Assembly (NCBI GenBank): GCA_036401335.1
Contig: DASWVC010000292.1
Coordinates: forward strand, 1 to 11,524
DNA length: 11,524 bases
From: DASWVC01 sp036401335
GTDB lineage: Bacteria > Verrucomicrobiota > Verrucomicrobiia > Chthoniobacterales > JAFAMB01
Direction: 5' to 3'
A program made the translations under genes and the position numbers. This document shows, in pieces, positions 6,545 to 11,524 of the stretch (its first letter is position 1; the number at the start of each line of letters is the position of its first letter). Under the pieces are notes generated by a model. That model made no database searches and was not told the origin of the DNA. It worked only from the letters and a program-made list of their open reading frames with translations.

Positions 6545-8180
6545 ATGAACGACAAGGTTGCTGAGATGACGCTGGTCCGGGGTTTGCCGATGGGCGTTAC
6601 TACCAATGGCCAGCGTACGGTCCATCGGGCGGAAGCAGCGGCGCAGCCCCCTTCAGGATCCGACCTGAGCCCCGACCTGCTCCGCAAAATGGACGCGTGG
6701 TGGCGGGCGGCCAACTACCTGAACATCGGGCAGATCTACCTGCTGGCCAACCCCCTTCTGAAGGAACCGTTGAGAGCCGAGCACATCAAGCCGCGACTGC
6801 TGGGCCACTGGGGCACGTCACCGGGCTTGAACCTGATCTACGTTCACTTGAACCGGTTGATCGACCGTTATGACCTTAACGTCGTCTGCATGGCGGGTCC
6901 GGGGCACGGAGGGCCGGCGCTTGTGGCCAACGTCTACCTGGAAGGAACCTACTCGGAATACTACCCAAAGATAACCCAGGACGAGCCGGGCATGCTCCGG
7001 CTTTTCCGGCAGTTTTCCACCCCCGGCGGCATTCCCAGTCACGTGAGCGCACCGACGCCTGGGTCCATCCACGAAGGAGGCAAACTGCGTTACGTGCTGG
7101 TCCATGCCTTTGGGGCGGCGTTTGATAATCCTGACCTGATCGTAGCGGCGGTGGTAGGCGACGGCGAAGCCGAGACCGGACCGCTCGAAGGCAGTTGGAA
7201 AGGCATCAAATTCCTGAACCCGGTTCGGGATGGGGCGGTGCTGCCCATCCTGCACCTGAATGGCTACAAGATCTCCGGGCCAACGGTCTGGGGCCGCGAA
7301 CCGGACGAAAATATCGAGAGCTTTTTGACCGGCCACGGTTACGAGCCGTCTTTTGTAGGCGGAGACGATCCGGAACGCGTGCACCGGGATTTTGCGGTCA
7401 CGTTGGAAAAAGCGGTGCTTCGGATCCGCGACCTCCAGCACGAAGCGCGTACCGGCGGTTGCACGCAGCGGCCGCGCTGGCCCGCGATCGTGCTGCGCAC
7501 GCCCAAAGGCTGGACATGCCCGAAGGTGGTGGACGGCTTGCCGGTGGAGGGCACCTTCCGCGCGCACCAGGTGCCGCTGGCGCACGTGCGCGACAATCGA
7601 ATTTCCGCCTTTTTTGTCCGGACGAAACGAATTCGAACCGCGTGGGGGCGGTTTTTGAAGCGACCAACCGTTGCCTGGTGAGTCGCGTGATTGACATTGA
7701 CGACCACGTCTCGCACGATGGCCGCGTCCTCGAAGTTTTAAGCGACCACAATTACCTGCCGCCTGACGCCAACTGCCGGTCCGGGTGGTCAACGTCGTCG
7801 ACCTTATGTGCCTTTGTCCGCGTGACCGGCACCCGCATGGGATGACTCAGGAAAGCTTTATTAACCTTTTTACGGCCAGTAAGCCTGTCATCTTCGCCTT
7901 CCACGGTTATCCCGCCGTGATCCATGGGCTGCTGCACGGACGGTCCGACACCGGGCGCTTTCATGCGCGCGGTTACCAGGAGGAAGGTACCACCACGACC
8001 CCATTTGACATGGTCGTGCTCAACCGGATGAGCCGTATCCACCTGGCGATGGAAGCGATCCGCTACGCCCCCAATCTGGTTAATGCTGCAGAGTTGCTGG
8101 CGCGGGGCGAGGCTCTCCTGGCTAAACACCGTACCTACATTCGTGAACACTTCGATGACCTTCCGGAAATTCGCGATTGA
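6545..8180 (+). pseudogene. xfp: Xylulose-5-P/fructose-6-P phosphoketolase with three internal deletions
   Basis: Intact Xfp (about 790 residues) is a cytoplasmic thiamine-diphosphate enzyme splitting xylulose-5-P or fructose-6-P with phosphate to acetyl phosphate and a shorter sugar phosphate. From the ATG at 6545 (AAGGA nine bases before) about 350 residues match well: ANYLNIGQIYLL, GHWGTSPGLN, GPGHGGPA (118-125), GDGEAETGPLEGSWKG (205-220), HLNGYKISGPT, FRAHQVPLAHVR. Near 7600 the frame changes and about 85 residues are missing; matching resumes at NFRLFCPDETNSNR and runs to EVLSDHN. There (about 7753) another 80 or so residues are lost, continuing at YLPPDANC. Near 7780 a third loss with frame change leads to VRVVNVVDLM, then FAFHGYP, GYQEEGTTTTPFDMVV and the native end LPEIRD. 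The stop falls where many relatives have a few more residues (DW..). Three losses and two frame changes make it non-functional. Confidence 0.9.
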
Positions 8181-8204
8181 ACTTGGTCCGACTAACCGGC
8201 GAGC

Positions 8205-9110
8205 ATGGATAAGTATACCGATGCCAATCGCGGCGGGATCGTTTCTGTGCGGGGCAGTGTCGTCGATGTTCAATTCGATGGAAAACTTCCGCCCATAAAT
8301 TCGTTGCTCCATGCCGGCAACGACGGACAAATCGTCATCGAAGTATGGGCCCAGTTGGGCGCGAATACGGTCCGGGGCATAGCGTTGACGCCCACGCAAG
8401 GGCTCGCTCGCAGCACGCTGGCCACGGACACGGGGGGGCCGTTGCGGGCGCCTGTCGGACCACGGCTTCTCTCGCGGATGTTCGACGGGTTTGGCAACGT
8501 TATCGACCGGGGCGAACCACTCTCGAACGTTGAATGGCGCTCGGTGCATCGAAACCCTCCAGCTTTGGCGGAACGGTCAACCAAATCGGAAATTTTCGAA
8601 ACCGGCATGAAGGCAATCGACGTCCTCATGCCGTTGGAACGCGGCGGCAAAGCCGGGCTGTTCGGCGGGGCCGGGGTGGGCAAAACCGTGCTGCTGACCG
8701 AAATGATCCACAACATGGTGGGGCATCACGACGGCGTCAGTATTTTTTGCGGCATTGGCGAGCGCTGCCGTGAAGGCCAGGAACTGTACCATGACATGAA
8801 GGCAGCGGGGGTGCTGCCTAACATGGTGATGGTTTTCGGGCAGATGAACGAGCCCCCGGGAAGCCGGTTCCGGGTTGGAAACGCGGCCCTGACCATGGCC
8901 GAATATTTTCGGGACGATGCCCACCGCGATGTTCTTTTGCTGGTTGACAATATCTTCCGGTTTATACAAGCGGGTTCGGAAGTTTCGGGCTTCATGGGGC
9001 GAATGCCCTCGCGTCTCGGGTACCAACCCACGATGGGAACCGAACTGTCCGGATCGGAAGAACGCATCGCCAATACCGCAACCGGTGCCATCACCTCCAT
9101 TCAGGCCGTG
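8205..9110 (+). pseudogene. atpD: N-ATPase (alternate F1) beta subunit, truncated
   Basis: Catalytic beta subunit of the laterally transferred N-type F-ATPase, thought to pump Na+ or H+ outward at the inner membrane. The sequence is diagnostic of that subtype: GIVSVRGSVVDVQFDGKLPP, IALTPTQGLARS, EWRSVHRNPPALAERS, then the P-loop GGAGVGKT (154-161), GIGERCREG with the catalytic Glu region (183-191), VFGQMNEPPG (210-219), Walker B LLLVDNIFRF (244-253) and LGYQPTMGTEL. After TGAITSIQAV (residue 302, base 9110) homology stops: the usual YVPADD..., and about 165 C-terminal residues, are missing. The open frame then runs straight into the epsilon subunit N-terminus and stops at 9188, giving a 327-residue hybrid. 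The gene starts 24 bases behind the xfp stop, so the two may have been co-transcribed. Without the C-terminal domain it cannot form an F1 head. Confidence 0.88.
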
Positions 9111-9373
9111 CTGCCGTCGCGCTTAAAGCTTAGGATCCTGCTGCCTTCTCAGGTCTTCAGCGAAACGGACACGCCGGCGTGCTCGTGAAGGCTGGTGCCG
9201 AGGTGACGGTTTGCACGCGTCACGCGGTCGGCGGCGCCGATCTCGGCCGGCTGCGCCAAGCCGTCGAGCGGAGGTTTCTGGCACTGGACGATCGGGAGAA
9301 ACGCGTTCGAATCACGCTGGCGAAACTGGAAAGCGGATTGATTCGCGGCTTTGCGGAGTTTCATCGTGCGTAA
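9111..9373 (+). pseudogene. atpC: N-ATPase epsilon subunit, both ends present, middle deleted
   Basis: Directly after the AtpD remnant, in the same frame, the residues LKLRILLPSQVF (from about 9123) match the start of N-ATPase epsilon (typically MxLKILLPTQVF). After SETD the reading frame changes near 9165-9175 and homology resumes with GVLVKAGAEVTVCTRHAVGG, ADLGRLRQAVERRFLALDDR and LAKLESGLIRGFAEFHRA, ending at a TAA at 9371-9373. This is the normal C-terminal half with the two-helix region. About 55 residues of the N-terminal beta-sandwich are missing. The AtpQ start overlaps its end by 8 bases, the original operon spacing. The piece is broken and unlikely to make a functional subunit. Confidence 0.75.
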
Positions 9374-9542
9374 ACACGACAAAATTCCGTCCGAGAGCCG
9401 CGAAGGCCTTTTCAGTCGAACGGTGGGGGCGCGGGAAGTACGGAAGCTGAAGGCCAAACGCCGGGGCGTGCACGGGGTTTGGTTCAGGCTACGTAAAACT
9501 CGGCACTTGGTGGAAGTTAGGGGCACTAACCAGCGTCATTAA
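9366..9542 (+). pseudogene. atpQ: N-ATPase AtpQ, N-terminal part only
   Basis: AtpQ is a small membrane protein specific to N-ATPase operons, placed after atpC. From a GTG at 9366, overlapping the atpC stop, the frame reads VRKHDKIPSESREGLFSRTV, GAREVRKLKAKRRG and GVWF. This is the basic cytoplasmic N-terminus that normally leads into GVWFGLGMFGLVGW, the first membrane helix. Here the match ends at GVWF (base 9486), and the frame reads unrelated residues to a TAA at 9540-9542. What follows on another frame is the tail of a transporter (see next feature). All later N-ATPase genes (atpR, B, E, F, A, G) are absent from the window. Assignment is by motif and gene order from memory. Confidence 0.65.
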
Positions 9543-9600
9543 CCTCCTGATCTGGCTCGTGATCGGCGGACTGTGGTGGAAGCTGTTGCGCCTCTGGTAA
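9472..9600 (+). pseudogene. C-terminal tail of a DASS/SLC13-type anion transporter
   Basis: In the frame one base off from AtpQ, bases 9472-9600 read TGFGSGYVKLGTWWKLG, then ALTSVINLLIWLVIGGLWWK and LLRLW before TAA. This pattern (GSGYV..WW..G, then a hydrophobic last helix ending in GxxWWKLLGLW) is the conserved C-terminus of DASS family (sulfate/dicarboxylate:sodium symporter) proteins. Only about 42 of some 470 residues remain, so it has no function. The shared string GGGGTTTGGTTC encodes both GVWF of AtpQ and the GFGS of the transporter at the junction, consistent with a deletion through microhomology. A short independent membrane peptide is a remote alternative; there is no start codon or ribosome binding site of its own. 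Confidence 0.6.
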
Positions 9601-9638
9601 GCGACACTCGGCTGTTCTTGTCTGCGTCTGACGTTTGT

Positions 9639-9655
9639 GGCACCCTTTGATTTTC
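9639..9655 (+). repeat. Outlying copy of the 17-bp leader repeat
   Basis: GGCACCCTTTGATTTTC differs from the third tandem copy (9814-9830) at three positions, in the CC of GGCACC and the last base. It lies 141 bases before the tandem array and, like the array, precedes a CCATGAGCGC string (9709-9718 here, 9831-9840 in the real gene), so the leader and gene start may have been partly duplicated. Confidence 0.5.
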
Positions 9656-9663
9656 TGCTCGTA

Positions 9664-9684
9664 GGGACACCGAGGGATGGTCCC
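9664..9684. repeat. Inverted repeat in the leader region
   Basis: GGGAC (9664-9668) pairs with GTCCC (9680-9684), with further partial complementarity inside. GACACC (9666-9671) and GGTGTC (9702-9707) form a second, wider inverted repeat. No T-tract follows, so a terminator is not supported. Confidence 0.3.
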
Positions 9685-9779
9685 CGAGGTTCCTCTCACC
9701 TGGTGTCGCCATGAGCGCTGGGTTCAGGTTCATTCACGTCTGGGGGTAGCGGATCATCACGGCCCCGGTGCCGATGTCC

Positions 9780-9830
9780 GGCATTCTTTGGTTGGTGGCA
9801 TTTTTTGATTTGTGGCATTCTTTGATTTTT
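9780..9830 (+). repeat. Three tandem 17-bp repeats abutting the acetyltransferase start
   Basis: Three head-to-tail units of exactly 17 bases: GGCATTCTTTGGTTGGT (9780-9796), GGCATTTTTTGATTTGT (9797-9813) and GGCATTCTTTGATTTTT (9814-9830). The last ends two bases before the ATG at 9833. They are A/T-rich in a GC-rich region and occupy the place of the ribosome binding site, which is otherwise not visible. They may be a regulatory or translation-tuning repeat, or slippage products. Confidence 0.8.
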
Positions 9831-9832
9831 CC

Positions 9833-10264
9833 ATGAGCGCCATCGACTACCGCGTCGGCAACCGTCTGGACCTTTCTCAGGTTATCGAACTCTACACCCG
9901 TTCGACCCTTGGTGAGCGCCGGCCCACGGCGAACCGGGAAAGCATGGCCGCAATGCTCGACCACGCTAACCTGGTGGTGACGGCCTGGCAGGGGGAAAGG
10001 CTCATTGGGTTGGCGCGTACCCTCACCGACTTTGTTTATGTTGGTTACCTGGCGGATTTGGCCGTCCACGCCGATTGCCAGCGTGCCGGCATCGGCAAGG
10101 GGCTTATCGCACGCACCCGCGCGGAGATGGGGCCAAAATCCACCTTGGTTTTGCTGGCGGCGCCCAAGGCGGTGGACTACTACCCGCACATCGGCTTCAC
10201 CCGGCACAACAGCGCCTGGATCTTGCGAGCCTCCGACCAGTTCCCCCAAACCCCAACCGGGTAA
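9833..10264 (+). CDS. GNAT family N-acetyltransferase
   Basis: A 143-residue cytoplasmic enzyme that would transfer acetyl from acetyl-CoA to an amine; the substrate cannot be told from the sequence. GNAT features: the beta4 strand and motif A at 72-94, YLADLAVHADCQRAGIGKG, including the Q/R-x-x-G-x-G/A pyrophosphate-binding loop (QRAGIG, 83-88), then VLLAAPKAVDYYPHIGFTRH (106-125), the usual Y-x-x-G-F motif near the end. Length and order are normal and the gene looks intact. I chose the ATG at 9833 because the family homology begins at once (MSAIDYRVGN); an upstream GTG at 9812 would lie in the tandem repeats. No Shine-Dalgarno sequence precedes it, so translation may be leaderless or depend on the repeats. 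Confidence 0.88.
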   Translation: MSAIDYRVGNRLDLSQVIELYTRSTLGERRPTANRESMAAMLDHANLVVTAWQGERLIGLARTLTDFVYVGYLADLAVHADCQRAGIGKGLIARTRAEMGPKSTLVLLAAPKAVDYYPHIGFTRHNSAWILRASDQFPQTPTG

Positions 10265-10384
10265 GGGCTTACGCGCCTTCTTTCGCCGGCCGGAAAAGCA
10301 GTGAGTGCGCAGGAACGGCAGGCCGTGGGAACTATTGTTTTCCAGTGCTTGACCGGGCCCCGGACCTGGAGATTTTGCCTTGCC

Positions 10385-11167
10385 ATGTCCACCCTGCGCC
10401 GCTGGAAGACTGAACTCGACAACCTGGGCCTTTTCCCTTTCTTCGTCTACAAGATCCAGAACCGGCGTTTAGACACCAGTCGAAAACCTCTTTGGTACCA
10501 ATCCAAGTACGCACGGTTCCCGCTGTGCTGCCGTCCCGGAACAACCGACCGGTTTGTTTTCAAACAGATTTACGGTGAACGGGAATACCGCTGCCTGGAT
10601 GAGATAAAACACGCCGGCCTCATTATCGATTGCGGCGCCAACGTCGGCTATTCGTCTGCCTATTTTCTGACGCGTTTTCCCGAAAGCCACGTCATTTCAG
10701 TTGAGCCTGACCCGGGTTCGTTTGAAGCGTTGCAGGTCAACCTGGCCCCTTATGGCACAAGGGTAAAGGCCCTTAAGGCGGCGGTGTGGTCGAGGCCGGT
10801 GGGCCTGACGTTCAAGGAGTCTACGCGTAACGGGGGTGCGTGGGGCCGGCAAATGCGGGAGGTGACACCCGGTGATCTGCCAGAGGTCGAGGCCACCGAC
10901 ATCAGCGGCCTCCTGGCCGGCTCGGGCTTTGAACGCATTTCGATCCTGAAGATCGACGTCGAAGGGGCTGAAGTGGAGCTGTTTGCCTCCAATTACCATG
11001 ACTGGATCACTCGCGTGGATTGCCTTGTCATCGAGTTGCACGGCGCCCGGCCTGAGGCGGAGTTCCACCGGGCCATCTCCACGGAACCGTTTGTATTGTC
11101 CCGCTGTGACGAACTGACCGTGTGCCGGCGTAAACCGGTAACGAGCCCGAGTCAGGTCTCCGCTTGA
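10385..11167 (+). CDS. FkbM family methyltransferase
   Basis: A 260-residue SAM-dependent methyltransferase of the FkbM type, a family that typically O-methylates sugars, polyketides or surface glycans. Motif I is IIDCGANVGYSSAYFLTRFP (80-99, with the glycine-rich SAM loop), motif II acidic residue in VISVEPDPGSFEALQ (103-117), and the family signature KIDVEGAEVELF (189-200), followed by IELHGARPE. The protein appears complete. The start is uncertain: the ATG at 10385 begins MSTLRRWKTELDNLG, and a GTG at 10301 would add 28 residues of low similarity value. It starts about 120 bases behind the acetyltransferase on the same strand, so co-transcription is possible. The acceptor is unknown. Confidence 0.87.
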   Translation: MSTLRRWKTELDNLGLFPFFVYKIQNRRLDTSRKPLWYQSKYARFPLCCRPGTTDRFVFKQIYGEREYRCLDEIKHAGLIIDCGANVGYSSAYFLTRFPESHVISVEPDPGSFEALQVNLAPYGTRVKALKAAVWSRPVGLTFKESTRNGGAWGRQMREVTPGDLPEVEATDISGLLAGSGFERISILKIDVEGAEVELFASNYHDWITRVDCLVIELHGARPEAEFHRAISTEPFVLSRCDELTVCRRKPVTSPSQVSA

Positions 11168-11224
11168 ACGGTGTGGATACCTCATGCGGCCTTGGCAATG
11201 CTCCTGGCCGGTTTGGCGCGGCCG

Positions 11225-11524
11225 TCACCCGCCCAGAAGTCGCTCACGGCCTTCCTTGACAAGAAAGGCGCCGATGCCGATGCCCAGCAAACAGAGAGCT
11301 TCCACGTAGTGTGCCGGAGCCAAGCGGTCGAGGTGAAGCAGCCATGACAACAAAAGGGGCGTGAGGCCGCCGAAGATCGCGTAAGCCAGGTTGTAGGAAA
11401 AGGAGATGCCGGAGAAACGGATGGCCGGCGGGAACAAGGCAATCATGATGCAGGGAACCACGGCCACAATCCCCACCAGGAAGCCCGCCACGGCGTAAAG
11501 CACGGTGGTCAGCCACGGATTGAT
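11225..11524 (-). CDS. MFS transporter (MHS-like), C-terminal part, cut by window end
   Basis: The frame is open from the window edge to a TGA at 11225-11227, giving the last 99 residues. They contain a hydrophobic helix (VLYAVAGFLVGIVAVVPCIM), the segment LFPPAIRFSGISFSYNLAYA, then IFGGLTPLLLSWLLHLDRL and a final helix ALCLLGIGIGAFLV. The F-P-x-x-(I/V)-R-(F/Y)-(S/T)-G-(I/V)-S-x-x-Y-N loop before helix 11 is typical of the metabolite:H+ symporter branch of MFS (ProP/KgtP/ShiA relatives). The substrate is not determinable. The gene converges on the FkbM gene; the 57-base gap between them has no clear terminator hairpin. It appears intact over the visible part. Confidence 0.8.
   Translation of the reverse strand: MNPWLTTVLYAVAGFLVGIVAVVPCIMIALFPPAIRFSGISFSYNLAYAIFGGLTPLLLSWLLHLDRLAPAHYVEALCLLGIGIGAFLVKEGRERLLGG

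Noticed and set aside
6818..8549. Long minus-strand frames (324 and 265 codons)
   Set aside because: Both are antisense to the phosphoketolase and AtpD remnants, which have clear family matches on the plus strand.
9111..9600. Functional small membrane ATPase accessory proteins
   Set aside because: The pieces are joined out of frame, lack membrane helices or catalytic parts, and match only ends of known subunits.
9639..9830. CRISPR array
   Set aside because: The 17-bp units are adjacent with no spacers and too short for CRISPR repeats.

Overview
The window is GC-rich bacterial DNA with densely packed genes. Gene content (hybrid PAS kinase, N-type ATPase, phosphoketolase, DUF1643 protein, IS701-type transposase) suggests a free-living Gram-negative environmental bacterium. 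A Verrucomicrobiota-like host is possible, but nothing in the sequence fixes the phylum.

Layout. Bases 1-201 hold the 5' part of an IS701-family transposase gene on the minus strand, with an in-frame TAG. Bases 242-1620 (minus) are a broken MgtA-type Mg2+ P-type ATPase gene that has lost its phosphorylation site and its whole C-terminal third. Bases 1728-3326 (minus) are an intact PAS-HisKA-HATPase-REC hybrid kinase. Bases 3429-4232 (minus) are a compact group: a 42-residue ORF with a strong ribosome binding site, a DUF1643 protein, and a 35-residue ORF overlapping it by ATGA. Then come a gene-poor stretch, a small XRE regulator (4680-4919, minus) and a LysR regulator with a large in-frame internal deletion (5096-5563, minus). 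From 6013 the plus strand carries a collapsed stress/energy island: a UspA remnant, a phosphoketolase gene with three internal deletions, the beta subunit of an N-type (alternate, probably Na+-translocating) F-ATPase cut off after about two thirds, the two ends of its epsilon subunit, the N-terminus of AtpQ, and, fused to that, the C-terminal tail of a DASS/SLC13-type anion transporter. After a repeat-rich leader (9639-9830) the genes look normal again: a GNAT acetyltransferase, an FkbM-type methyltransferase, and the end of an MFS transporter (minus) running off the window.

The main observation is the style of decay. At least eight neighbouring genes have lost internal or junctional segments of roughly 0.2-1 kb, while the remaining pieces are almost free of stop codons and often keep both the native start and the native end. 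This looks like recent, deletion-dominated erosion (or an assembly artefact imitating it), not slow point-mutation decay. The lost functions, if the deletions are real, are Mg2+ uptake by MgtA, the phosphoketolase route from sugar phosphates to acetyl phosphate, and the accessory Na+/H+ ATPase. The regulators and enzymes around them remain intact.
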